From assembly GCA_028583685.1 (NCBI GenBank), contig JAMXIF010000003.1, forward strand, positions 58,468,780 to 58,532,779: DNA of 64,000 bases, given 5' to 3'. The notes under the pieces were generated by a model, which was not told the origin of the DNA, made no database searches, and saw only the letters and a list, made by a program, of their open reading frames with translations. Shown piece by piece: positions 1-11,217 of this stretch (its first letter is position 1; every line of letters begins with the position of its first letter). Source of the stretch: Petaurus breviceps papuanus (lineage: Eukaryota; Chordata; Mammalia; Diprotodontia; Petauridae). Both the position numbers and the translations under genes were made by a program.

Positions 1-210
1 TTCTCTTCCCAATTTTTCCTCCACTTCTCTTATCTGCTTCTTAAGGTCCTCTATGGACTGTAACCAGCTCGTATTTTCCTTAGAAGCTTTTGGTGCAGGA
101 GTTCTGACTTCATTGTCTTCCTCCTCTTGCATGCTTTGCTCCTTTTTGTCCCCAAAGTAGGAGTCTAATGTTGGAATCTTCTGTCTGCTTTGTTTCCTTT
201 GCCTGGTCAT
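1..210 (-). CDS. L1 ORF1 protein, N-terminal 70 residues (partial)
   Basis: ORF1p is the RNA-binding, trimer-forming chaperone of the L1 ribonucleoprotein. The frame starts at the ATG at 208-210 and is open for 70 codons to the window edge. It begins MTRQRKQSRQK, a basic N-terminus, followed by an acidic patch (MQEEEDNEV) and the start of a lysine/glutamate-rich coiled coil (SIEDLKKQIREVEEK). The same start (MSKQRKQK) occurs in the decayed copy at 42944. The RNA-recognition and C-terminal domains would lie outside the window. No stop is visible in the part seen, which suggests a fairly young copy, but intactness cannot be judged from 70 codons. Confidence 0.75.
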   Translation of the reverse strand, partial: MTRQRKQSRQKIPTLDSYFGDKKEQSMQEEEDNEVRTPAPKASKENTSWLQSIEDLKKQIREVEEKLGRE

Positions 211-914
211 GTTGCCCCTCAGTCACTTGATCCCTGGGCTTTTTGCCACAGTAGGACTCTGCCACCAGAGAGGGGAGCTTTTGTCCTAAACGCTGGGGTT
301 TTCTCAGCTGCCAGAGATATTAGATGGGTGCCCTCCCTGAGGTCTCCACAAGCTCTGGCAAGCTGGACACACACCCCAGGACCTCCACCCTAGACTGCAA
401 TTCAGATCCAGGAAGTTTAAAGCAAGAGCGATTGCCCCTCAGACTGGTCACTTGGTCCCCTACACTCTGCAGGTCAAGAGCTGAAGCTGCCACTTCTGTC
501 TGGCTGTTCCAGAGCCTCAGCAGCTTCTCACCCCAGGGGCAAAAGCCAAGCACTCCCACTTACTGGCTCCCAAAGTCCAGACTGCACTGACCTCTCACTT
601 TGTCCCTCGCATCTATGTGTTGATAAATGTGGAAATGGCCACAGCTGCTGCTGATCTGGAGTCCCTCTGGCCGGGGCTGGTCAGACCTGCCCTGGGGCTA
701 AGGTTGGGGCTGGGCTTATATTCCAGAGCCCTGTCCTGGCCGATTCCTGCCGGTCTGCCAGGCTGTTCTCAGCAGGAGGTTAGCTTCTCTGTGTCATTTT
801 GTGGTTTCTGCAGCTCCAAAGTTTGTTTAGAGTCCCCTTTTTACATAGATTGGGGAATTTGGGGGAGCAGTGGGGAGGTCCTGCTTCTACTCTGCCATCT
901 TGACTCTGCCCCCC
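1..914 (-). mobile_element. L1 LINE, 5' UTR and start of ORF1 (antisense, cut by window edge)
   Basis: Read on the minus strand, the element opens near 914 with a G run and the phrase gccaagatggcag-like start (here gtcaagatggcagagtag) that marks marsupial L1 5' ends. A GC-richer 5' UTR of about 700 bases follows, then ORF1 starts at 210. The 5' end is not truncated, so this could be a long or full-length copy whose remainder lies left of the window. A related but more decayed 5' UTR and ORF1 start is seen at 42720-43415. Confidence 0.85.
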
Positions 915-1060
915 ATTATTATCTGTTTTACAGATAAAAAAAGAGAGTTTAAATGACATTCCTAGGACTTCAAATGTAGCATCTCAGACCCAGTAAGTGT
1001 CAGATGTGGGTCCTGTTTACCACAAATTTAGTGCTCTTTGTGCTATGCCATGACAATGAC
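915..1060 (-). mobile_element. MIR/CORE-SINE fragment
   Basis: The antisense MIR signature is present in order: attattatctgttttacag, then a decayed gttaagtgac block, then an agtaagtgtcagatg block and a final gtgctctttgtgctatgcc. Old and diverged. It abuts the L1 5' end directly. Confidence 0.6.
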
Positions 1061-1391
1061 TTTTCTGCCAGATGCTCCATTAAGGATATCATTTAGATAA
1101 TAAGTCAGAAAAGGAGGTGTACAGCTCAAATGATGACTGTGTACTTAAGGTACCCATGAAATGATAAATATAATTTGATCTCTTCCATATTAGATAGATT
1201 CTTTTTGCAGGATTTATTGGAAGATATGAACGTAAACTGCAGAGATTGAGAAAGTGTGAAAGGACAGCAATATTAATGCAGTGAGTAACCATACCAAGAA
1301 ACTAATCTATCATTCGAATTTGCTGAATTCTATGTATCTGAGGTGATGTGATAGACCTCAACTATAGCCAGACCATATTTGACAGATTGTG
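1061..1391. other. Unassigned AT-rich stretch
   Basis: No repeat family or gene signal recognised. The open frame at 1089-1292 on the minus strand has no recognisable domain. Confidence 0.4.
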
Positions 1392-1950
1392 TTGTTGGTG
1401 CTACATTTTATTTTTAAAATATATTTTATTATTTCATTAAATATTTGCCAATTATATATTAAAATTAAAATATTTTTATAATTCTGAGATCCAAATTCTT
1501 CCCCCTCCTTGAGAAAGCAAGAAATTTGATGTTGATTATATATGTGAAGTTATACAAAACATATTTTCCCACCTTAGCCATGGTTCAAAATAAAACACAG
1601 ACAAAAAACAGGAAAAATAAAAATTTGAAAAGTATGCTTCAATTTGCATTTAGAGTTCATCAGTTCTTTCTCTGAAGGTAGATAAAAATTTCTAGTATTT
1701 TCATCCTCCAATATTTGTCAATTTCCTCTTCTGTCATGTTTGTCAATCTAATAGGTGTGAAATGGTATCTCAGAGTTGTTTAAATATGCATTTCTCTAAT
1801 CGGTTGTGATTTAGAGCCTTTTTTTCCCCATGATATAGCTATGCTTTCTCCTTCTGAAAACTTCCTGTTCGTATCCTTTGACCATTTTTCAACTGGGGGA
1901 TGGCTATTGTTTATGTTTTCATTTTATAAATTTGGATCAATTGATGCCAT
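1392..1950 (-). mobile_element. L1 3' UTR and 3' tail (antisense)
   Basis: The minus strand reads the L1 tail: aaaggatacgaacagg-like text, the block matching taaaacaactctgaggtacc (here decayed at 1750-1800), then the 3' UTR with agagaaagaactgatgaactc and gaagcatac at 1630-1680. This is the 3' part of an L1 only. Confidence 0.75.
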
Positions 1951-1954
1951 ATTT

Positions 1955-2345
1955 TAGAAAGAACTCGTGAATGCTAAAGGACATCCAGAAGACAGATAAG
2001 AAGGTAAGAAAACTGGAAAATAAGACATATGAGGATTGGTAGGGTAATATGATTTAGTCTGGAGAAGAAAAATCAAGAGTGATATCATTCATGTACTACA
2101 CCTTTAGGCATTTGCAAGTCTGTTCTATAGATGAAATACTAGACTTTTATCATTAGATTCAGTGGGAAGAACATTGACTAACATTGAAGGTTGTAGTAAA
2201 GGAGAACTCAGGTGCATATAAAAAGGGAAAAAGCCTTCCTAACAATTAGCATTATAAAAAGATAGCATTGGCTATCTTAGAAAATGGTGAATTCTCCATA
2301 ATTAGTAACCTGTAAATATAATTTGGAAGATGCTCATTTGATATG
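1955..2345 (+). mobile_element. CR1/L3 LINE, 3' region
   Basis: Shared phrases of the mammalian L3 3' region appear in order: ggacatccagaagacagataag, acatatgaggattgg, ttagtctggagaagaaaa, gatatcattcatgtac, ccttcctaacaattag and gtgaattctccataattag. Decayed; same family as 18905-19200 and 63585-63830. Confidence 0.65.
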
Positions 2346-2376
2346 AATATTATAAAGAAGAGTCTTATTCAAGTAT

Positions 2377-2624
2377 GTTGTTTTTCAGTTGTGTTCAATT
2401 CTTTATGACCCCATTTGGGGCTTTCTTGGCAAAGATACTGAAATGGTTTGCCATTACCTTTTCCAACTCATTTTATAAATGAAGAAACTGAGGCAAACAG
2501 GCTTAAATAATTTACCCAGGTTTACACAGCTAGTAAGTGTCTGAGGCCAGATTTGGACTCAGGAAAATGAGCCTTTGTAACTCCAGATGCACTGTTCCAT
2601 CTACTGCATCACCTAGCTGTCCCT
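2377..2624 (-). mobile_element. tRNA-headed SINE, about 245 bp type (MAR1/Ther-like)
   Basis: Antisense copy. The right end reads cacctagctgtccct (reverse of the tRNA-like head) and the left end ttgtttttcagttgtgttc. Between them are gaccccatttggggctttc, gaagaaactgaggc and acacagctagtaagtgtctg. Imperfect flanking duplications (attcaagtatg and attcagatatatg) support a complete insertion. Confidence 0.8.
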
Positions 2625-3349
2625 ATTCAGATATATGTAGGGCTAAATAATAGTAAAGTTGATTTTTTGTAATCATTTTTAAGGAACAAAAATCCATTTT
2701 CTCTCCTTTCTACCGACATCATTTAACACAAAGTTAAATAAAAAAATTCAGCATTGTCCATGTCCAAAATACATGTTTCATTGCGGACCCTGATTTCATT
2801 ATCTCTGTGTCAGGAGGGAGATAGCATGCTTTACCAGTGAAGTCTATTCTGAACACTAAGAATTCATGATTCTGTTAAAATGAGATAGAAGATAGAGTCA
2901 AATTATTGGTAGATATTTTTTTTAACTGTAAAATCTGTGTCTGGTAAGCACCGAGTTGACAGTGTACCAGAGCAATCAGATGCACGTTGAAATTCTCATA
3001 AATAAGAATAAAGAGCATGAAGCTATAGTTAACCAGAAACATAGTAGGAAGGTTCTCCTTGGCCAGGTGAATATATGATTTGGCAGAATTATTTTTTTTG
3101 CACAATTAAAATCAACAAAGCCCATCATTTCATAGACATCTTGCCTAATAAGGAGGAAAGAAAACTTTAAGTTGGAGGAATAAGAAAATGTCATCGAAGA
3201 GTTGCCACAAAACCAAAGTATAGAAAGAAGAAACCATTAAAAGTATTTTGAGTAGCATTGTGTTGTGTGAAAAATTTTGTCTTAAGGAGATTAAACTGAC
3301 AGGTAGTGGATAACGTGGAAGGCTTTTATGAGAAAATGATTATAGGATA
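2625..3349. other. No gene; L1 3' scrap inside
   Basis: About 2735-2850 resembles the antisense L1 3' UTR (ccatgtccaaaatacatgt, then gtcaggagggagatagcatg), matching text near 62340. The rest is unassigned. The small open frames on the minus strand at 2875-3194 have no recognisable domain. Confidence 0.45.
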
Positions 3350-3530
3350 ATAGATTTAAAACTGGATATGACCTTAGCAGTCATTAAATCCAAACCTTTC
3401 ATTCTAAATGTGAAGAAAATAAGGCAAAAAGATATGAAGTGAAATGTCATTTACTAAAGTTGAACTCAGACTTTCATGCTTCCAAGTCAAAATCTCTATC
3501 CATATCACTAATGCATATAGTCCAGGTATG
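3350..3530 (-). mobile_element. MIR-like SINE fragment
   Basis: The text runs gatttaaaactggatatgac, cagtcattaaatccaaacc, then a degraded aaggcaaaaagatatgaag block and a final cactaatgc. This is the layout of the old antisense MIR-type repeat that starts gatttagagctggaagg. Confidence 0.5.
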
Positions 3531-3819
3531 AGGTAATAATGATCTGGACCAGGATATTAACAATAAGAAGTAGGTATGGGTAAAAGAGATAAGAATGAAA
3601 AAATTATAACATGTTGTTTGTTTGACAAGATCTTCATAACCTGCAGTGGCATGGCCACTGGTGATTTACTCTGGTAATAGAAGAAAAATAGTGTCTTCTC
3701 CTCACCCCAGGAACAAATAGGAAATAGTTGGAGATAATCTTCACTGGTTATTATGGTGATGAGACTCTAAACTTCTTTGTCCATCCTTAAGTGGCAGGTA
3801 GTCGTTAAGAGTTCATGGC
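3531..3819. other. Unassigned stretch
   Basis: No recognisable repeat or gene. The local phrase cagtggcatggccactg is a small palindrome at 3646-3662. Confidence 0.35.
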
Positions 3820-4115
3820 AAAGGCAGGGGTAAGAAGTGAGAAGATTCCAAGTAATAAAAAGGCATGGATATGGGGAATATGAGAAACAGTAAGAAGACT
3901 AGTCCATAGAGAGCATAAGAGGAATAGTATGCATTAAGGCTGAAAAGGTAGATTGGGGCTGGGTGTGAAAAAGTTTAAATGTTAAACAAGAGTTTATGTC
4001 TTAACCTAGAGGTGATAGGGAATCTCTGGAGTTGTTGTTTGGCAGGAAAGGGAGAGGAGGTCACATGGGAAGAATGGGTTTCTGGGGAAATCACTTTGCT
4101 AGCTATCTAGGAGGA
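3820..4115 (-). mobile_element. L2 LINE fragment (antisense)
   Basis: The plus strand carries the well-known antisense L2 wording: aggctgaaaaggtagattgg, then ttaacctagaggtgataggg and gaatctctggagttg, then aaatcactttgctagctatc. It matches the same segment of the longer L2 at 13950-15310 (aagactagaaaagtagaaagg, tggaagtggtagggagc, agatcaatttgacaattta). Confidence 0.55.
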
Positions 4116-4242
4116 TCAGAATTGAAAAAAAGTCCATAGGATTGTGCAATTAAGAGTTAAGTAGGAACTTTAGAGATAGTATTTTCCATAGAGTGTTGGA
4201 GATTCAAGCCACATTACAAAAACAATTACAAATGAATTTTGG

Positions 4243-4404
4243 AAGGGGCAGCCAGGTGGCTCAGCGAGTGAGAGCACCGGCTCCAGTGTCGGGGTGACCT
4301 GGATCAAATCCAGGCTCGGATACTCAGCACCACATCCAGAAATAATAATAACTGGCCGTGTAACCTTGAGCAAGTTACTTAACCCCAATTGCTTTAAAAA
4401 AAAA
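4243..4404 (+). mobile_element. tRNA-headed SINE, short (about 160 bp) type
   Basis: Starts ggggcagccaggtggctcag, with A-box-like TGGCTCAGCGAG and B-box-like ggatcaaatcc, then tgtaaccttgagcaagttac and cttaaccccaattgc followed by an A run. The direct repeat aaatgaattttgg (left) and aaatgaatggtgg (right) is the target duplication. Confidence 0.85.
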
Positions 4405-5136
4405 TGAATGGTGGTTGGAAAGAAGAAACAACAGATATGGAGCACACTGGAAGCTTAGGGAGGAAGAGTAGTAGAACAAAATGAAGTTAACTTGTGGGGA
4501 TGGCAGGGTCAAAATTTCGTTTGTTTTATATGAGGGGGAAATGGAGTATTTCTATACAGAAGAGAAGAAAGAGAGATAGTATGGAGGAAGAGACCGTGAG
4601 TCACGGAGCAACATTGCCCCTTCTGGGGATGATGGGAAATATGATGAAGAGCATCAGTGGAGGGTTTAATGCTGCAAAGATTATCCATCGACAACGTCTT
4701 CTGAGGTGGGAAGAAAAGTGGGAGAAGATGGGTGATGACACAGAGCTGTAAAGTGTGAGGGATGGGAGATGATGGCCCATGCTGGGTGGCCTCATGAGTC
4801 AGAGAACTAAGGAGAGAGAAGATTTAGAAAAGTCACTGTGGAAAATGTGATAAAGAATCTATCAGAGATTAATAAAATCAACAGCCATAGGATGTGATAA
4901 ATCCAGGTTTTCCCTAAAGTTTTTCAGCACTGGCCTGTAAATGCCAGTCCCCTTGTTCCACTAAAATTGGTCAATTTTAATGAAGACAAAGAAACTATTC
5001 ATATCTATGACTGTTAGCTACAGCAACAGCTCATTGAGAGCTAAGGTGTCCTACCATGGAGAATTTTCTAGAGAACTGAATCTTAATCCTTTTAGTCCAA
5101 ATATTTCTGGAAAAAAATAACATTGTAAGTAAAGTG
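4405..5136. other. Purine-rich unassigned stretch
   Basis: 4440-4860 is strongly purine-rich and contains an 85-codon open frame (4494-4751) rich in K, R, E and M. The composition explains the frame, and no domain is recognisable. It may be decayed antisense L2, but no diagnostic phrase was found. Confidence 0.35.
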
Positions 5137-5640
5137 TCAGTTGGATGAAACCTACCCTTCAAAATGCAGAGGGGTCCAAGGTGAGTTGAAAACAAAAAAG
5201 TTTTATTAGGAAGAAAATCAGACACATGCTGCAACACTCCAGTACAAAGTTACAAGGGTATCCACAGCCCAGGGGAGGCAGAGGAGATTTATGCTTGAAA
5301 GCCACAAAGGGGAGGTTCAGGAATAGTTGGGGAAAAGAATGGACAGGAACAGGTGGGATGTAGAAGCATAATGTTTTGCATTAAGAGTTGACCACAAGGT
5401 TCACTGATCAATAAAGTCAACCAGTGAAAACCAGCAAAGGCATCTGGGAGTGTACAAGACTTTGTCTCAATGCAGGCTCCTGATTGGCTCCTTTTGGCAA
5501 ACGGACATACTCTGCATCTAAAGAACATGACTGGTAAGATAACATAGAAAATACACATATCAGTCTCAGAGGTATTCTTGTAAAAGCTTTCTAAATTACA
5601 CTGTGTGCTATCTTGCTTTTTAAAAGCAGTCATTGAATAT
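5137..5640 (-). mobile_element. Solo LTR of an endogenous retrovirus-like element (antisense)
   Basis: On the minus strand there is a CCAATCAGGAG box, a TATA-like cataaatc, a polyadenylation signal AATAAA (5202-5207) and a U5-like stretch ending ...ggtttcatccaactgaca at 5137, i.e. a CA terminus. The 5' end (right side) is not certain and no target duplication was found. No internal viral genes adjoin it. It is not clearly related to the five LTRs further right. A fossil of moderate age. Confidence 0.6.
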
Positions 5641-6082
5641 ATTTTGATATTTTCTTGATTATCATTAAAATCTTCAGTTGTTTTATGACTCTCTGCTGTA
5701 CTTAGGAACTATTAGAGGTGTGATGATTTGTTTATTGTTATGTTTCTTGAATTTTTATTTTTGCTTTTACTAGTTTTTTATAGGTGGAGTGGGAGATGGG
5801 GTTCTGTTGTCTGTGTTCATTACTTTTTTTTTATATTGTCAGTCTACTTATAGTTGACACCCCCTCTATCTATACCCACACACAGACATTTCATTTTGCT
5901 GTGGGTTAGGAATTCTCAGAACTCTGAATAACAGGGTAACCTAAGAGTAAATGGTCTATAAGTGAAGGTTTTCTTGTAGCTTGTCAATGAATAAATTAAT
6001 TTAGATATAGTGAGTAGAGTTTCTGATTTCTATTTTAGTTACTTTGAGACATTTTGCTTCCTCTTTAATTCCCAGCTATTTT
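5641..6082. other. Unassigned AT-rich stretch
   Basis: No repeat or gene recognised. Confidence 0.35.
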
Positions 6083-6235
6083 CCATGAAGTTAAGGTTTA
6101 CACGATAATCATCATAATGACTATCATGATAATGATATTTGTATAGCACATTATAGATTATATACTGCTTTACACATATTATCTCATTTGAAAAAAATGA
6201 TCTCAGTATGAAAATGCCCATTTATCAGCACATTT
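6083..6235 (-). mobile_element. MIR/CORE-SINE fragment
   Basis: Antisense layout of marsupial MIR-like SINEs: catcataatgactatcatg, gtatagcacattatag, ctgctttacacatattatctcatttg. Confidence 0.55.
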
Positions 6236-8079
6236 AAAATAAAAGCTATCTGCTTACATTGTGTTTTTATTCATTATTTTCATTGATAGAAGCAAAATAA
6301 ATTTTGTAACATCTGAGTAAATCCCCTGAATACCATCAACCCTCCACCCCCAGTTCTGGATAGTAAAAGAGAAGATTAAGAACTCATATGATCATAGCCT
6401 AAAAACTGCATAGGGAATCTAGATTTGTGATTCTCTGTTCCTCCCAATGGTTGATTCTATGTAATCAAAAAAAATTGGCAGCTCAAATGTAATTGCCCAT
6501 GAGATTTGCACATTAAAGGAGGGGCTCCCAAGCATCCTTAATGAAAAGTCAGTATCATCTTATAAGATTTAAGAAAAATGAAATCAAAGGTTACTCCTCT
6601 GTCTCCTAAATGAAAAGAGTGATACCCAACCCCCCTGCCCCAACATAAAAGTGCTTGTTTGGGATATTAGATGAAAAACCTGGCATGCTTATGTTGTGTT
6701 GCTGTCACTTTGCTTAATCAAATTCATCATATTCTGCTGTGATAAGACATTCCCAAGAGTTGCGCTAAGGAATATATATTAATCATTAAAGGAAACTGAA
6801 AAATAGGTTTTCTTCCTAAAAGAGTTCATATCAATAAGAAAAATTATAGCCCAAAGAGTTGTCACTGAGCAGTAATTAAAATCCCATTTCACACATTACA
6901 GCTTTGTTATCAGGTAACCGACTTAAAAAAAAAAACTCATATCTGCAATAGAAACACAGACATCAAAGGAAAACCTTCATGCTCCAGATTCTAACAGTCA
7001 TTCCTTCAGATCTTTGAAAGCGGCTCAGCAGATATCTCAGAGGCACCCACTTGCCTATGACAAGTCATGGGGTTCTTTTTTAAGATGTTGTAATTCATTT
7101 TATATCATTTCTATGAAGCAACATCCAATCAATTATTGGGATTTAAAAATAATTATTTTTAATCCAGCATCAAGCAAAGAAAACAGAAATTGACCCAGAA
7201 ACAGGGAGCTCGGTGACACTGTATCTTCATGGGCTTGTATTCAGAAAGATGTTCAAACCCAAGAATGGTAAAATGATTTGGCTCCTCAAAGACATTGAGA
7301 ATTGAATAATTATTATGTAGATTGAGCTGAAACATATTGGGTCAAATTGAAATGCTCATTGGATCCAATTATTGAACTGACTTTTATGGAATACTGATTG
7401 GATTCAATTGAATTATCTTAAGCCTGGGCATCATGAGCAGAATCCCATGTAACATAGAAAGGCCCATGTGAACAGGTTGTTTCATAGTCTGAGCAACTAG
7501 TTGTCTCTGTTTAAACTCTTATGCCCCCAGTACTCCTGAGTTCTTTAGTTAGAATCAACTGAGGACCTCAGAATATAAAAATGATCCCTATCAGCATCTC
7601 CACTATGAGTGCTTATCTTCCTCCTGATATTGGAGATGTTCACTTTCACTACGCTAAACTCTGATGTTTTATTTTGCCAAGGAGGGACTCTAGGGTCTTG
7701 AAGTTGTACTAATTAGGCATAAACTCTTCTAGAACCTATCAAGATGAAAGACTTCAAGCATAGCATCCAGCATACACTTTTGAAGACTACCGGACATTTA
7801 AGACCAGCCAAAGAAGTTTGGAGTGGCCTCCCCACAGTGACGTACGAAGAGAGCTACTACATGAATAGAGATTTGGCCCACACAAGTGGAAGTAGTGTCT
7901 CTGCCAAGAAATGACAGATTATTGAAGTGTAAAAGAATCCAAGCAAATGGGAAGTGCATTGTTGTCATTTCTAGATGTGGGGATAAGTGCTAATGCTGCC
8001 TCACAGAATAGTGACTTAATCACATTTGCCTTTGTAATCCAGAATTATACAACACCGAAGATGCAGTTCACTAAAATAT
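6236..8079. other. Repeat-poor, single-copy-looking stretch
   Basis: About 1.8 kb in which I recognise no mobile element. It is AT-rich with some locally balanced blocks (6900-7250). The open frame at 7947-8192 runs into a MIR and is not credible as a gene. It could include conserved noncoding sequence, which cannot be told from one genome. Confidence 0.4.
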
Positions 8080-8275
8080 ACTGGATACATAACATCATAT
8101 TTAAGAAACTAATTATAACAACTATGCAAGGTAGGTGTTATTTTTATCTCCATCTTCAGATGAGGAAACTGAGTCAGGAAGCATTTAAGTGACCTGATTG
8201 AAATCACACAGCAGCTTTTGAACTCGTCTTTTTGTCTCCCAAGCAAACACTATATCCACTGCAATATGTTAAGAA
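8080..8275 (-). mobile_element. MIR/CORE-SINE
   Basis: Antisense MIR phrases in order: gtaggtgttatttttatctcc, agatgaggaaactgagtc, aagtgacctgattgaaatcac, acagcagcttttgaactcg, actatatccactgcaatatg. Confidence 0.7.
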
Positions 8276-8541
8276 CAAATAATATCCTTTGATGGAAGAA
8301 ACCAAAGATACCTTTGTTCTACAATCCTATGATTACTGATGCCAAGTGAAGCATAAAACTAGGAGAAGTTACATCAGGAAGGATAGTCAACACTGCTTAA
8401 TTATCTCAAGCAGAGTCCAAAATAGAAGGGGAATGCTCTCTAAATGATGAAGGATTACAAATTATACTCATGATGGTATGAAACTTCAAATACAATAGGG
8501 GTTACTAAATAAGAGCCATTGCCACTAAAAAGAAATACACC
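8276..8541. other. Unassigned stretch before gap
   Basis: No element recognised. Confidence 0.3.
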
Positions 8542-8641
8542 NNNNNNNNNNNNNNNNNNNNNNNNNNNNNNNNNNNNNNNNNNNNNNNNNNNNNNNNNNN
8601 NNNNNNNNNNNNNNNNNNNNNNNNNNNNNNNNNNNNNNNNN
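8542..8641. other. Assembly gap (100 N)
   Basis: Exactly 100 unknown bases, the usual placeholder for a gap of unknown length. The open frames crossing it are artefacts. Confidence 0.99.
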
Positions 8642-8693
<52 letters not shown>

Positions 8694-8698
8694 ACACA
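8642..8698. repeat. (TC)n(AC)n microsatellite
   Basis: About nine TC units followed by about twenty AC units with one interruption. It abuts the gap, so the repeat probably continues into the unsequenced part and caused it. Confidence 0.95.
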
Positions 8699-9169
8699 AA
8701 TGGATGAAGAATGCCTATTTATAGACTATTGCTTGCACTTAGATGGGAAGATCTTTAAATTAATCCAACCATGCTTCCATCTTTGGGCAGTATTACAATT
8801 GAATTTAGAGCCCTAGAAATGAAACAAATTCTGATGTACCTAGGAGAAATTCTGGGTGGAGATAAAACAAGGTAAATACTGATATTCTCAAAGGAAATCA
8901 TGAGTGGAAGAAATACCCATGGAGAGGTACTTAGTAAATGCCACCAAGTTTATAAATGCCCTCATAAATCCGTATAAATTCACAACTTGGTGGGGAGGAG
9001 TGGCGCATAGTTATATACGGCATCAGTTCTTCATTCATTGTCTCACACAATTTTTCTTCAGCAATTCACACTACTTGGTGATTTCCCTTATTCTTAAACA
9101 ATGCAAAACCATTTTTAGTGCATCAAATGCATACTCAAGACATTGCTCTTTAAATCCTATCCACTACCT
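8699..9169. other. Unassigned stretch
   Basis: No repeat recognised. The 94-codon frame at 8904-9188 shows no domain. Confidence 0.3.
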
Positions 9170-9478
9170 AATACCAATTTTCTTTTAATGTATGTAAACC
9201 TGGTCATATAGCCTATCCTACACCTAAATGAGGTGAGTGAAGCCTTCACTGATTCTTTCAGTTGCTCTCTCTGCTCAAATAATTTTGAATTACACTTATT
9301 TGTGAACATATTGTTCCTCCTAAGTAGCATAAAAATTGCTGCAGGACAGAAACCAAGAGAAATATTTCAATATGAAAAACAAACAGGTATATGAAGGAGT
9401 GTTTCGTATTTCTCCTTGGGTACACAGTGCCCAGCATAGCATCTTGCGTAAGTTAGAAATAAATGATTGTTGAATCTG
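9170..9478 (+). mobile_element. L2 LINE 3' end
   Basis: Ends with the L2 3' signature (gtgcccagcatagcatcttg, then aaataaatgattgttgaatc). The preceding 200 bases fit the L2 3' UTR layout (cacttatttgtgaacatattg, gctgcaggacagaaacc). Confidence 0.5.
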
Positions 9479-10107
9479 CAGTGAGATCAGTCCACAATTG
9501 AAAAGGATAAAGAGAATGAACTAAATTGCATTTGGGAAATCATACTCTAATTTGAGTAATCTCGGTGAAATACAAACATAAATCTTTTTGACATCAATTT
9601 TCTCCTGGTCATACTATCTTGCAACAAAACATAGAATAATGAAACTTGAAGAGAATCAAAATTGTAACCCACAGGACAATGGTTGACTTGAATAGGTTGC
9701 ATCAGATTACCAATCATGACCTGACAAACAGTCAAAGTATATGCACAAATTGTTTGCAAAAGAATAAAGAAATTCATAAAGAAACATCAACATTCATTTC
9801 AAAATCACTGATTATCAAAGGAATGCATATTTAAAACAAACCTGAAATACCATCTAACATCTCCCAAGTTAGCAAAAATGCAAATGGAAAATGCATTATT
9901 GGGCAATTTCGAGGAAGGGAGGAATGCTAATGCTGGTTGAGCTCTGAATTGGTTCAACTGTTTTAGAAAACAATTTGAAATTTTACAAGCAAAGTGAAAA
10001 AAAAAATGTTTGTAACTCTTGGCCCAGAGATTATACACACCTGGTTGGTGTGTGTTGATACTTTTAAATCTACAAAAGAGAATACCGAACTTAAAATCAA
10101 GACATCT

Positions 10108-10345
10108 TGTTGTTTAGTAGTTTCAGTCATGTCCAACTCTTTGTGACCCCATTTGGTATTGTCTAGCCAAATATACTGAAGTAGTTTGTCATTTCTCTCT
10201 CTAATTAATTTTACAGAAGAGGGACTGAGGTAAAGAGGATTAAGTGACTTGCCTAGGGTCAAACAGCTAGTAAGTTTCTGAGACAGGATTTGAACTCATC
10301 TTCCTGAATCCAGAATGGGTGCTCTTTCCATTGCACCAGCTACCA
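10108..10345 (-). mobile_element. tRNA-headed SINE, about 245 bp type
   Basis: Antisense: ttgttgtttagtagtttcag, gtccaactctttgtgacccc, gggactgaggtaaagagg, acagctagtaagtttctgag, ccattgcaccagctacc. Confidence 0.8.
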
Positions 10346-10552
10346 AGAGCTAGCATAAAATCAAATCCCACCTCAGTTACTTACTAACTGTGTGAACCTG
10401 GACAACTCATATAGCCCCTCTTAATATCCATATTCTAAATATAAAACGCAGATGATAATAACATCTAATGATCAAGGTTGTTGTAAGGATCAAATGAGAC
10501 ATGTCTAAGAATTTGTCTTAAAGCTCTATATGAATTTTAGTTGTTGTTTACT
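10346..10552 (+). mobile_element. MIR SINE
   Basis: Sense MIR: caaatcccacctcagttac, tactaactgtgtgaacctgg, acaactcatatagcccctc, gatgataataacatctaatg, aaggatcaaatgagac. Confidence 0.75.
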
Positions 10553-10690
10553 ATTCATAGCATTGTCATCTCTGATGATAACCAAAAAAACTTGAAACAA
10601 AGTATATATTCAATGAATGAGCAATGGATAAGCAAAGATGGTATCTGTGTATATTGCCATCTTATGGAAACAAAAAAAAATGGTGAATAT

Positions 10691-11217
10691 CAAAATTTTT
10701 GACTTTTTTCTCACAATGATGAAAATTTATTTTCTTATTGAGGGGTTTTCTCCAAATATTTGAGCAAAGGTGATTGAAAAATTTACAAAAAATCATCCAA
10801 AAAATTTACAATTAGAAGGTATACTGGTGATACAATGAGAATAAATAATATAAGAAATGGACAGCCCTAGAGATGCAGTGGTGCCCACAGAATCTACAAA
10901 GATACAGAGCCAAGTCATCTATCCTTTGGTTCAATTTTTATGGGTTGCTTTTTTGTACATGGTCAATAATCATGTTGAATTAGAGGAAAGATTATAATGC
11001 TTTTAGAGGGAATATTCACATACACAGATCCACCCATATATTAAATTGTTTTGTAGAGGAGATAGTACCATTTCTGCCACTCTTCTTATCCACTGTCAAC
11101 AAAAAAAGTTTCAATACTCTGTGCTCTACTTCAATGACTAGAGACCAGGGAGACATTTTCTGAAGATATTTTATCACCTTCTTTTTAGCTTAGAGCCCAA
11201 ACTGAGAGTGAGTGCTT
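10691..11217. other. Unassigned stretch
   Basis: No element recognised with confidence. Confidence 0.3.

Larger units (their letters stand above)
9690..10690 (+). mobile_element. L1 tail, split by two SINEs
   Basis: 9690-10045 carries sense L1 tail wording (gtcaaagtatatgcacaaat, ctgaaataccatctaac, aactgttttagaaaacaat, aactcttggcccagagatt). It resumes at 10555-10690 (gaatgagcaatggataagc, then aaatggtgaatatc). The interruption at 10108-10552 holds two SINE units, so the L1 is older than at least the first of them. Confidence 0.6.

Noticed and set aside
4494-4751. 85-codon frame in purine-rich DNA
   Set aside because: Composition-driven (K, R, E, M), no domain, no splice context.
8455-8707. 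Frames containing X residues
   Set aside because: They cross the N gap and the TC/AC repeat.
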